Below, piece after piece: positions 1-7,300 of a DNA stretch of 8,742 nt. The stretch comes from an uncultured Bacillota bacterium (GTDB lineage Bacteria; Bacillota; Clostridia; UBA1381): positions 1-8,742 of the forward strand of contig CASFSH010000212.1 of the NCBI GenBank assembly GCA_949297205.1. The letters run 5' to 3'. The position numbers and the translations under genes were made by a program. The notes under the pieces were generated by a model that had not been told where the DNA came from, searched no databases, and was given only the letters and a program-made list of their open reading frames with translations. Position 1 is the first letter of the stretch. Every line of letters begins with the position of its first letter.

Positions 1-49
1 TAAAATATAAAGAGAAAAATCCAAAGTAACGCTTTTTGCTTATTTTCAT

Positions 50-60
50 ATTATATTAAT
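50..60. repeat. left copy of 11-bp direct repeat flanking the hairpin block
   Basis: ATTATATTAAT here is identical to 310-320, exactly 260 bases away. The two copies lie immediately outside the multi-hairpin block, the arrangement expected of a target-site duplication. The repeat is pure A/T in an AT-rich region, so a chance match is possible. Confidence 0.5.
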
Positions 61-309
61 GACTGCTGAACAATTATGAAACGCAGCCGCATGGCGGCTT
101 ACAAGCGTTTCAGAATTGTTTAGGTGCAAGGGTTTTGTGCACTTTTGCAAAAAACCTTGCACCGTGAATAAATATTTTGCCCCCAAAATATTTATTTCAG
201 CAGACTTTATCAATGCGACCTATGTAAAATCTTCGATTTTACATGAAAAATTTTGACAATAGTCATAATTTTTTTAAATGCGATTGAAAATCGCATTTAT
301 TCAGTGAGC
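61..309. repeat. 249-bp multi-hairpin block, candidate MITE-like element or structured RNA
   Basis: Almost every base lies in one of six consecutive stem-loops. Arm A (69-120) pairs AACAATT, GAAACGC and AGCCGC with their complements around an ATG loop, with a 5-nt bulge at 100-104. Arm B (123-163) pairs GGTGCAAGG with CCTTGCACC. Arm C (167-196) is a perfect 12-bp stem with loop GCCCCC. CTGCTG (63-68) pairs with CAGCAG (198-203) and closes arms A-C into a cloverleaf. Hairpin D is 222-244 (10 bp, loop TTC), E is 246-273 (AAAAATT and TGAC arms), and F is 275-299 (11 bp, loop GAA). The block is bracketed by the 11-bp repeats at 50-60 and 310-320. Its ends are weak inverted repeats: after the first five bases, CTGAACAATT on the left compares with CTGAATAAAT on the reversed right end. 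No coding sequence is visible. It may be a non-autonomous mobile element or an intergenic structured RNA; the sequence does not decide. Confidence 0.55.
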
Positions 310-320
310 ATTATATTAAT
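310..320. repeat. right copy of 11-bp direct repeat flanking the hairpin block
   Basis: Second ATTATATTAAT, identical to 50-60. It directly follows the last bases of the hairpin block. See the block entry for its reading as a target-site duplication. Confidence 0.5.
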
Positions 321-364
321 AGTTTAGGATGGAAAAAACATGCCGTAATGTATCAGGTATTTTG

Positions 365-393
365 TTGATATATTTATTTTTCAATCGTATTTT
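365..393 (+). promoter_or_regulatory. possible murA promoter
   Basis: TTGATA (365-370) is followed after 17 bases by TATTTT (388-393). The -35 is good and the -10 matches four of six consensus bases. Transcription would begin near 400, leaving a leader of about 50 bases before the murA GTG. A 7-bp inverted repeat, TGCCGTA (341-347) with TACGGCA (400-406), brackets this promoter. The remaining non-coding DNA at 1-49 and 321-364 shows nothing I can name. Confidence 0.35.
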
Positions 394-435
394 TATATAT
401 ACGGCAGGGTGGATTGAATTTAATTAATATGAAAA

Positions 436-444
436 GGAAAGGAG
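436..444 (+). promoter_or_regulatory. ribosome binding site fixing the murA start
   Basis: GGAAAGGAG lies 8 bases before the GTG at 453. An in-frame ATG upstream at 414 has no comparable site and would add 13 residues that do not fit the family N-terminus. The GTG is therefore chosen. Confidence 0.85.
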
Positions 445-452
445 TGTTCTTT

Positions 453-1709
453 GTGAGCAGTTTTGTTGTCAAAGGCGGTAACAGAATTGAGGGCGAGATA
501 GATGTACAGGGCGCAAAAAACGACGTATTGCCTATTCTTGCGGCAACAATATTAAACGGCGGCAAGAATGTTATTCATAATTGTCCTGAACTTCGGGATG
601 TGAATATTACCATAGAAGTGCTGAAAAATCTTGGCTGTTCCGTAACAAAACAAGGAGGAATACTTGTTGTCGATTCATCCGACATAAACGGATATACAAT
701 CCCTGATGAGCTTATGCGGCAAATGAGATCTTCGATTATTTTTCTCGGAGCTATCATATCGAGATTTAAAAAAGCGGTGGTATCTATGCCGGGAGGATGT
801 GAAATAGGAAACAGGCCCATAGATCTTCATTTAAAAGCGTTAAAGCAATTAGGCGTCAGAATTACAGAGTCCCATGGGTACATAAACTGTGAAGTTGATA
901 AACTTGAGGGGGGTAATATACATCTTGATTTTCCAAGCGTGGGAGCAACTGAAAATATAATGCTTGCGGCGTGTATGGCGGAAGGCATAACAACTGTTAC
1001 TAATGCGGCGCGTGAGCCGGAAATTGTCGATCTTGAGTGTTTTTTGAACAGAATGGGTGCAAAGATTTCGGGAAGCGGAAGCGATGTTATAAGAATTGAA
1101 GGTGTGAAGAGATTATACGGTGTAGAACATACAATAATACCTGACAGAATAGCTGCAGCTACATACTTGTCATGTGCGGCAATAACATCCGGACAGTTGA
1201 TTTTAAGACATGTAAATCCGGGTCACATGGATGCAATGACTGCGGTCTTAAAGGAAATGGGCTGTAAAATATATGATGAAAAGAACCGCATAATAATTTC
1301 ATCCCCAAAAGGAAAGCTGAAAAATGTAAAACGTATTGTTACAATGCCGTATCCGGGATTTCCCACCGACATACAATCGCCTTTTATGTCCCTATCCGCA
1401 ATTTCCGACGGAACATGCGTATATGTGGAAAATATTTTTGAAAACAGATTTCAGCATGTTGAAGAATTGGTCAGAATGGGTGCGGACATAAAAGTTGACG
1501 GTAGAATAGCGGTTGTTCAGGGTGTAAAAAAATTAAGCAGCGCAAGAGTGGAAGCAAAAGATTTAAGAGGGGGAGCCGCACTGATTGTTGCCGCATTGTC
1601 TGCCGAAGGTATAACTACGGTGGAAAATGCAAAATATGTTGACAGAGGATACGAATATATTGAAAAGTATCTGTCCATATGCGGAGTAAATATTAAAAGA
1701 GAGGAATAA
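453..1709 (+). CDS. murA: UDP-N-acetylglucosamine 1-carboxyvinyltransferase (MurA)
   Basis: Cytoplasmic enzyme of the first committed step of peptidoglycan synthesis: it transfers enolpyruvate from phosphoenolpyruvate to UDP-GlcNAc. The protein is 418 residues, the normal family length, and starts in the expected way (FVVKGGNRIEGEIDVQGAKN). Visible functional residues are Lys22-Asn23, Arg92, the loop Cys116 in PGGCEIGNRP (the Cys that reacts with PEP and fosfomycin), Arg121, Asp306 in GFPTDIQ, and Arg398 in DRGYE. The two-domain inside-out alpha/beta fold spans the whole length. Small oddities: Asp24 follows Lys-Asn where Ala is usual, and the usual DRIEAGT appears as DRIAAAT (231-237). Both look like lineage variation. 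Start is GTG with a strong ribosome binding site. The gene is followed by a 367-bp gap and ftsZ, which has its own promoter, so the two are probably not one tight operon. Firmicutes often carry two murA copies; which one this is cannot be decided here. Confidence 0.97.
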   Translation: MSSFVVKGGNRIEGEIDVQGAKNDVLPILAATILNGGKNVIHNCPELRDVNITIEVLKNLGCSVTKQGGILVVDSSDINGYTIPDELMRQMRSSIIFLGAIISRFKKAVVSMPGGCEIGNRPIDLHLKALKQLGVRITESHGYINCEVDKLEGGNIHLDFPSVGATENIMLAACMAEGITTVTNAAREPEIVDLECFLNRMGAKISGSGSDVIRIEGVKRLYGVEHTIIPDRIAAATYLSCAAITSGQLILRHVNPGHMDAMTAVLKEMGCKIYDEKNRIIISSPKGKLKNVKRIVTMPYPGFPTDIQSPFMSLSAISDGTCVYVENIFENRFQHVEELVRMGADIKVDGRIAVVQGVKKLSSARVEAKDLRGGAALIVAALSAEGITTVENAKYVDRGYEYIEKYLSICGVNIKREE

Positions 1710-1735
1710 CCTTATAAACTTTTTGATTTGCAAAA

Positions 1736-1804
1736 TGCAGACATAATCGAAAACGCGGAATATTGTACACACAATTTACTGCCTGTATTTCGATAATGTC
1801 TGCA
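1736..1804. repeat. long imperfect inverted repeat downstream of murA
   Basis: TGCAGACATAATCGAAA (1736-1752) pairs with 1788-1804 at 16 of 17 positions, separated by 35 bases. Inside the loop is a smaller hairpin, ATTGT (1762-1766) with ACAAT (1771-1775). TGCAAAAT occurs at 1729-1736 and again at 1801-1808, straddling both outer ends. No T-run follows the right arm, so it is not a standard intrinsic terminator. It could be a small palindromic insertion, an operator, or an RNA processing structure. Confidence 0.6.
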
Positions 1805-1879
1805 AAATTAATGTTATGACATATATTCGTATTTAAAATAAACACAAAAAAATGCGTTTTTTAGATGTTGAAGCAAGCA

Positions 1880-1902
1880 TTTTTACAATAAAAGTGTAAA
1901 AA
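1880..1902. repeat. AT-rich hairpin in the murA-ftsZ gap
   Basis: TTTTTACA (1880-1887) pairs with TGTAAAAA (1895-1902) around a 7-base loop. It overlaps an alternative pairing of AAAAATGC (1848-1855) with GCATTTTT (1877-1884). A further 7-bp stem follows, ACTTTAT (1907-1913) with ATAAAGT (1922-1928). These could act together as a weak transcription stop before the ftsZ promoter, but the stems are AT-rich and the role is uncertain. Confidence 0.35.
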
Positions 1903-1930
1903 AACAACTTTATTTGTGAATATAAAGTAA

Positions 1931-1962
1931 ATTTTAAAATTTTTTAAAAAAAATTTTAAAAT
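1931..1962. promoter_or_regulatory. pure A/T palindrome upstream of the ftsZ promoter (possible UP element)
   Basis: A perfect 15-bp inverted repeat made only of A and T (1931-1945 with 1948-1962, two-base centre). It ends 4 bases before the ftsZ -35 hexamer. The alternating A4/T4 tracts sit where the RNA polymerase alpha subunit contacts UP elements. This role is inferred from position and composition. Confidence 0.45.
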
Positions 1963-1966
1963 ACTA

Positions 1967-1995
1967 TTGAATTAATTGAAAAAATATAGTACAAT
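1967..1995 (+). promoter_or_regulatory. ftsZ promoter
   Basis: TTGAAT (1967-1972), 17-base spacer, TACAAT (1990-1995): a good match to a housekeeping sigma-A promoter at ideal spacing. Transcription should begin near 2002, giving an untranslated leader of about 75 bases. It shows that ftsZ can be expressed independently of murA. Confidence 0.65.
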
Positions 1996-2060
1996 GTATT
2001 ATATATGTCAGGCACTAACGGTTTGTCTACATAATACGTCGGTCTGATATGGATAATTGT

Positions 2061-2067
2061 AAGGAGG
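2061..2067 (+). promoter_or_regulatory. ftsZ ribosome binding site
   Basis: A perfect AAGGAGG, 9 bases before the ATG at 2077. It fixes the start. Confidence 0.9.
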
Positions 2068-2076
2068 AGTATACTT

Positions 2077-3234
2077 ATGAGTAATATAGAATTGGAACTT
2101 GAACAGACACAGCCTGCCGATGGTGCAAGAATAAAAGTAATAGGAGTTGGAGGCGGCGGAAACAACGCTGTTGACAGAATGATAGAAGCCGGAGTCGATA
2201 AAGCGGAATTTATTGCCGTGAATACCGATTTACAGCAACTTAAAACCGTAAAAGCATCAACAATTATTCAGATTGGTACAAGACTTACTCAAGGTTTGGG
2301 TGCGGGTGCAAAACCTGAAATAGGAAAAAAAGCTGCGGAAGAAACCGAAAGTGAGTTAAAAGAAATAATGAAAGATACCGAAATGGTATTCGTAACTGCC
2401 GGAATGGGCGGAGGAACCGGTACGGGAGCTGCTCCGGTTATTGCAAAAATTGCAAAAGACATGGGTATACTCACAGTTGCCGTTGTAACAAAACCGTTTT
2501 TCTTTGAGGGACCTCAGAGAATGAAAAACGCTCAGGCAGGTATTGAAGAATTAAGCGCAAATGTTGACGCTATAGTAACAATCCCTAATGATTTATTGTT
2601 GAAGACTGCCGATAAAAAAATATCAATAAAAGATTCGTTTAAACTGGCTGACGAAGTTTTAAGACAAGGTGTAGAGGGTATAATCGAAGTTATTGCTCAA
2701 AACGGTATTATAAGCTGTGACTTTGCCGATGTAAGCACAATCATGAAAGATTCCGGAGTTGCTCACATGGGTATAGGTATCGGAAAGGGCGAAAATGCCG
2801 CTCAGGATGCGGTAAGAGCCGCAATAGAAAGTCCGTTGCTTGAGACAAGCATCGCAGGAGCACAGAATGTATTGCTTAATATTACCGGCGGTACGGAATT
2901 CTCTTTGGTTGATATGGGTGAGGTTTCAAGTATTGTAAGAGAAATGGTATCTCAGGACGCAACAATTATTGTGGGTACTGCAGTTGATGAAAATATGAAA
3001 GATGAAATCAAAGTTACCCTTATCGCAACAGGTTTAAATGCAGGTCAGAAGCGTACTCAGAAGCCTGATTTCTCAACAAGAACAGATACTTCGTCAACTT
3101 CTTCATCTCCCATAACCGAGAGAAGATTCCCTTCTTTTACATCTCCCGATGATGACAATGATGTTTTCGTAAGAACTGTTAAGCCGGGAGTGGACAATCT
3201 CAATGTTCCTTCATTCTTAAAGAAAAATAAGTAA
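2077..3234 (+). CDS. ftsZ: cell division GTPase FtsZ
   Basis: Tubulin-like GTPase that polymerises at mid-cell into the Z-ring and recruits the division machinery. The protein is 385 residues, a typical length. In order: a short N-terminal extension (1-17), the GTP-binding domain with GVGGGGNNAV (23-32) and the tubulin signature GGGTGTG (111-117), the FFFEGPQRM switch region (141-149), the T7 loop IISCDFADV (211-219) with catalytic Asp215 and Asp218, and the C-terminal domain to about residue 320. A Ser/Thr/Asp-rich flexible linker runs to about 372, and the conserved tail NVPSFLKK (376-383) binds membrane-tethering partners. Notable: the T7 loop carries Ser213 where bacterial FtsZ usually has Asn (N207 in E. 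coli). The flanking Asp residues are intact, so the protein should be an active GTPase, possibly with altered kinetics. It has its own promoter and terminator and no visible ftsA or ftsQ beside it. Confidence 0.98.
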   Translation: MSNIELELEQTQPADGARIKVIGVGGGGNNAVDRMIEAGVDKAEFIAVNTDLQQLKTVKASTIIQIGTRLTQGLGAGAKPEIGKKAAEETESELKEIMKDTEMVFVTAGMGGGTGTGAAPVIAKIAKDMGILTVAVVTKPFFFEGPQRMKNAQAGIEELSANVDAIVTIPNDLLLKTADKKISIKDSFKLADEVLRQGVEGIIEVIAQNGIISCDFADVSTIMKDSGVAHMGIGIGKGENAAQDAVRAAIESPLLETSIAGAQNVLLNITGGTEFSLVDMGEVSSIVREMVSQDATIIVGTAVDENMKDEIKVTLIATGLNAGQKRTQKPDFSTRTDTSSTSSSPITERRFPSFTSPDDDNDVFVRTVKPGVDNLNVPSFLKKNK

Positions 3235-3246
3235 TATATCAATGGT

Positions 3247-3276
3247 AAAATGCAGCAGGTTACTGCTGCATTTTTT
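3247..3276 (+). terminator. intrinsic terminator after ftsZ
   Basis: AAAATGCAGCAG (3247-3258) pairs perfectly with CTGCTGCATTTT (3263-3274) around a GTTA loop, with a T6 run from 3271. It lies 13 bases after the ftsZ stop. Read on the minus strand it ends in only four T residues, so it may weakly serve the converging AraC-type gene too. Confidence 0.92.
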
Positions 3277-3355
3277 ATGAAAAAAGATATATTCCTGCCA
3301 TGAAAACGCTGTCTGTAAAAAGTATGCAGTCTGATTATTTTTTACTAAAACATAA

Positions 3356-4219
3356 TTAAATGTTCATATTTGAACGGGATATTTTTCGGAATTGTGACGG
3401 AGTCATATTGACGTATTTTTTAAACAGTATTCCGAAAAAATTTATATCGTTGTATCCGATAGAATAGGCTATGTCGATTATTTTCATATCGGTATTTGAC
3501 AGAAGCCGAAGGCTGTGTTCTATTCGGTATTTTTGCAGATATTCCGTAAAAGAATATCCCGTATCCTGTTTGAATTTTGAACTGATATACGGCAAGCTGT
3601 AATTAAGGGGCTTGCATATATTTGCCAAAGTAATATTTTTATTGAAGTTTTCTGAAATTGCATTAATAATATATTCGGTAGGGCTGTCATTTTTTATTGT
3701 TTTGTCATAATCGGTTATTTTTCTCATTGTTGAGATAAGAATGTCAATCAGTGTACATCTTATTATTTCGGTATACCCGTAATATGAGTTATCGGATTCT
3801 GTCAATATTCTTTTCAAAAGAGATAAAATTCTTCCGTCATCATCATGAAACACGTATGCAGTGGGATCATATCTTAAAATACTTATATTGAATTTTATAA
3901 GATAATTTTCAATCAGACTTTTAAAACTGTTGCAGTGCTTCATGGTTTTGTCTATTGCGCTGGGGTAGAACAGGCAATTAAAAATTCTGCACAGTTTATT
4001 ATTTATAATAGAATATCTGTGTTTTGAGTTTACATCAATAATAAAGTAGTCTCCTGACTTAACATGAATGAGTTTTCCGTCAAGATAATGATTTATTTCC
4101 CCGTCTATTATATATACAAGCTCAAAAAAATTATGGGAATGGTAGTCCATTGAATCCTGCATATGTTCCATAACACAAATTTCATTTTGTTTAAGAGAGT
4201 CATTTATAAGTTTTTTCAT
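3356..4219 (-). CDS. AraC-family transcriptional regulator with N-terminal cupin sensor domain
   Basis: A 287-residue DNA-binding regulator, presumably sensing a sugar. Residues 15-75 form the cupin-like effector domain (MDYHSHNFFELVYIIDGEIN, then the glycine turn KSGDYFIID and the NSKHRYS segment). A helical linker follows. Two helix-turn-helix motifs fill about 183-282: ITLANICKPLNYSLPYISSKFKQ and the AraC signature region IIDIAYSIGYNDINFFGILFKKYVNMTPSQFRK. Length and layout are standard for the cupin subgroup that controls glycoside hydrolase genes in Clostridia. The ATG is preceded by a modest GGTGA site 9 bases upstream. The gene diverges from the large glycoside hydrolase across a 97-bp spacer, the usual position for a dedicated regulator. 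The inducer cannot be named. A weak AT-rich hairpin (3315-3345) lies just beyond the stop. Confidence 0.95.
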   Translation of the reverse strand: MKKLINDSLKQNEICVMEHMQDSMDYHSHNFFELVYIIDGEINHYLDGKLIHVKSGDYFIIDVNSKHRYSIINNKLCRIFNCLFYPSAIDKTMKHCNSFKSLIENYLIKFNISILRYDPTAYVFHDDDGRILSLLKRILTESDNSYYGYTEIIRCTLIDILISTMRKITDYDKTIKNDSPTEYIINAISENFNKNITLANICKPLNYSLPYISSKFKQDTGYSFTEYLQKYRIEHSLRLLSNTDMKIIDIAYSIGYNDINFFGILFKKYVNMTPSQFRKISRSNMNI

Positions 4220-4241
4220 ATATTATAATCACCATGTATTT

Positions 4242-4269
4242 TATAATAATTATCGGTAGAATTATTATA
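4242..4269. promoter_or_regulatory. inverted repeat between divergent promoters, candidate operator
   Basis: TATAATAATT (4242-4251) is perfectly inverted at 4260-4269 with an 8-base spacer. It overlaps the predicted -10 of the regulator gene and the -35 of the hydrolase gene, so a bound protein could control both. AraC-type proteins more often bind direct repeats, and the arms are all A/T, so this is tentative. Confidence 0.4.
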
Positions 4270-4278
4270 GCATATCAA
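4249..4278 (-). promoter_or_regulatory. possible promoter of the AraC-type regulator
   Basis: On the minus strand, TTGATA (4278-4273) is followed after 18 bases by GATAAT (4254-4249). Transcription would start near 4242, about 23 bases before the ATG. AT richness allows alternatives. Confidence 0.4.
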
Positions 4279-4285
4279 ATATAAT
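4257..4285 (+). promoter_or_regulatory. possible activator-dependent promoter of the glycoside hydrolase
   Basis: A perfect TATAAT (4280-4285) is preceded at 17 bases by TAGAAT (4257-4262), a poor -35. A strong -10 with a weak -35 fits a promoter that needs an activator such as the adjacent AraC-type protein. The leader would be about 25 bases. Confidence 0.45.
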
Positions 4286-4303
4286 AATGTCAAGATTGGA
4301 AAA

Positions 4304-4309
4304 AGGAGG
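4304..4309 (+). promoter_or_regulatory. ribosome binding site fixing the hydrolase start
   Basis: AGGAGG lies 7 bases before the ATG at 4317. The in-frame ATG at 4287 lies upstream of this site and would translate through it. The later ATG is therefore the start. Confidence 0.88.
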
Positions 4310-4316
4310 AGTATTA

Positions 4317-7300
4317 ATGCTGTATAAAAAATCAAAAGATGAGAAATTAACAAAAGAACTTTTCAAAAATCCCACAAGTGAATACAGGGGAGCGCCGTTT
4401 TGGGCATGGAACTGTGAACTTGATAAAGAAGAACTTTTGTGGCAGATAGAACAGTTAAAGGCAATGGGTTTGGGAGGATTTCATATGCATTCCCGTGACG
4501 GTATGGCAACGCCGTATTTAAGTGATGAATTTATGGATCTTATAAAAGCCTGTGTTGATAAAGCGGAACAGGAAGGCATGAATGCATACCTTTATGATGA
4601 GGACAGATGGCCGTCAGGTTCTGCAGGCGGTTTATTAACCAAAGACAAGAGATATGCACAGAGATATTTGCTTTTTACATGTAAAAAAAGAGAAGATACA
4701 GTGTCGTTTGATGAGTCATATAAAACCGGAAAACCGTGTTTTGTTGCAGCTTATGATGTATTGCTTAATGAATCGGGTGAACTGAATAATTATAAGGTTA
4801 TATCCATAGATGATAAAGCAGAGGGAACAAAATGGTATGCATATATCAAAGCAGCCGACCCAAGCGGATGGTATAATAATGAGTGTTATGTAAATACACT
4901 GTCAAAAGAAGCAATAGATAAATTCATAGAAATAACTCATGAAAAGTATAAAAAAACAGTAGGGGACAGATTCGGAAAAACAATACCTTCTATTTTTACT
5001 GACGAACCGCAGTATGCCGCAAAAGATACACTTGATTTTGCCCAGAGTAAGAAGGATTTGACTGTTCCATGGTCAATGGATTTAGAAGATACATATAAAG
5101 GATATTACGGTGAATCGTTAATAGAAAAATTGCCGGAATTGTTTTGGGAGCTACCGGATTTTAAGGTTTCCAAGACAAGATATAACTATCATGATCATAT
5201 CACATACAGATTTACACAGGCATTTGCAGATAACTGTGGTATGTGGTGTGAAAAAAATAATATTGCGCTTACAGGTCATGTGTTAAGTGAGGAGTCTCTG
5301 TTTTCGCAGACAACATCAGTAGGCGAAGCTATGAGAGCGTATACCCATTTTGGTATTCCGGGAATTGATATGCTTTGCAATCACGTTGAGTATACAACGG
5401 CAAAACAAGCTCAGTCAAATGTCCATCAATATGGAAAAGAAGGTGTAATGTCTGAATTATACGGTGTTACAAACTGGGATTTTGATTTCAGAGGTCACAA
5501 ATTTCAGGGTGACTGGCAGGCAGCATTAGGTGTTACATTAAGAGTACAACATTTGTCATGGGTGTCAATGAAGGGAAGTGCAAAGAGGGATTATCCCGCA
5601 TCAATAAATTATCAGTCACCATGGTATAAGGAATATAAATACGTAGAAGACCATTTTGCAAGGCTGAATACTGCATTGACAAGAGGAAAACCTGAGGTTA
5701 AAGTGGGAGTGATTCATCCGATTGAAACTTACTGGCTGCATTTCGGACCAAAAGAAAATACAGCAGCCATAAGAGAAATGCTTGATGAAGAATTTCATAA
5801 TATTGCGCATTGGCTTTTGACAGGACTGATTGATTTTGATTATATTTGTGAATCAATGCTTAAAGAACAGTGCGGCGAAATATCCGAAACTCTTCAGGTA
5901 GGAGAAATGAAATATTCAACAATTATTGTTGCGGGATGTGAAACATTAAGAAGTTCAACACTTGAGATACTTGATAAATATCAAAAATCAGGCGGGAAAA
6001 TTATTTTTGTCGGAGATGCCCCGAAATATGTTGACGCAAAGGATTCGGATTTGCCGGGAAAACTGTATGACAGATGCCGCAAGGTACAATACAGCAGATC
6101 TGATATAATGAATGCTTTGGAAGAGGATAGATTGGTGGATATTAAAGAGAGTAACGGAACAAGAACAAGCAGTCTGATATATCAGTACAGACATGATAAC
6201 GACTGTGACTGGCTCTTTATAGCACATCTTAACGAAGAACCGGAAAGCATTAATGTTACTTTGAAAAAGGACAGAAGAATTGTTGTTGCCGGTGAATTTA
6301 CTCCTGAATTGTATGATACAATAAACGGAGAAATTAAAAAGATAAATTTTGAAATTAAAAACGGAAAAACAATAATATACTATGGCTTCTATGCACTTGA
6401 CAGCTTGCTTCTAAAGCTTAATCCTCCCACACTGCAATCATATTTTGAAAAAGAGACAGAAAGTGAAACCGTTGCCGAAAAACTCTTCTTTAATAAAGTG
6501 GAATATAAGCGTGAAGAGGAAAATGTGCTGCTTCTTGATATTGCAAAATATCATATTGATGATGAACCTTACCGGGATGAATACGAAGAGGTAAGAGAGA
6601 CAGACAGAATCTGCAAAGAAGAACTTAATATCATAAACAATACCACACAGCCATGGGCTATTGAACCGGAACCTATTAAGCATCACGTAACGCTTAAATA
6701 CAGCTTTGAAAGTGAAATTGAATATGAGGGAGCGTATCTTGCTACAGAGGATGCAAAAATATGTAAAATAATATTTAACGGAAATAGGGTTGAAAATAAA
6801 ACGGAAGGTTACTTTACCGATAAATCAATAGAAAAAGTACCTCTTTCCAAAATCAAAAAGGGTACAAATGAGCTGGAAATAACATATCCTATCGGTGTAA
6901 GGGCGTCGTTGGAAAATTGCTTTATTTTAGGTGATTTTAACGTAAAATGTGAAGGTGTTGTAAAAACAATTACCGAAAAGACAGATAAAATCGGATTTGG
7001 AAACATTGTATCTCAGGGTATGCCGTTTTATGGCGGAAACATTGTTTATAAAACAGAATTTACCGCTCCCGAAGACTGTACATCTGTTGCAATTAACGCA
7101 AGTGTATATAAAGGAACACTTATAAAAGTGAAGGTGGACGGTAAAGACGCGGGAATTATAGCGTACTCTCCTTATGACGTTATTGTAAATAATGTTAAAA
7201 AGGGTAAACATACAGTGGAATTTACATTGTTCGGAAACCGTCATAATTCTTTCGGTGCACTTCATCTTACCGACACCAAGATGAATTGGTTCGGACCTAC

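Noticed and set aside
63..203. tRNA or tRNA-like gene suggested by the cloverleaf fold
   Set aside because: Arm lengths are wrong, and there is no T-loop consensus, anticodon-arm geometry or acceptor stem of 7 bp.
61..299. CRISPR array
   Set aside because: The hairpins differ in sequence and length, with no repeated unit or regular spacers, and no cas genes are present.
414..452. Upstream ATG at 414 as the murA start
   Set aside because: It has no good ribosome binding site, and the strong GGAAAGGAG lies inside this stretch in front of the GTG at 453. The extra 13 residues do not fit the family N-terminus.
200..1748. Similarity between GCAGACTTTATC (200-211) and GCAGACATAATC (1737-1748) as evidence of a shared repeat family
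   Set aside because: Only ten of twelve bases match, the flanks diverge and the folds differ, so this is within chance for AT-rich DNA.
1736..1810. Intrinsic terminator for murA
   Set aside because: The stem has a 35-base loop and is followed by AAATTAATG with no T-run.
4287..4316. ATG at 4287 as the start of the glycoside hydrolase
   Set aside because: The AGGAGG site lies downstream of it, correctly spaced for the ATG at 4317, and the TATAAT box overlaps the region just before 4287.
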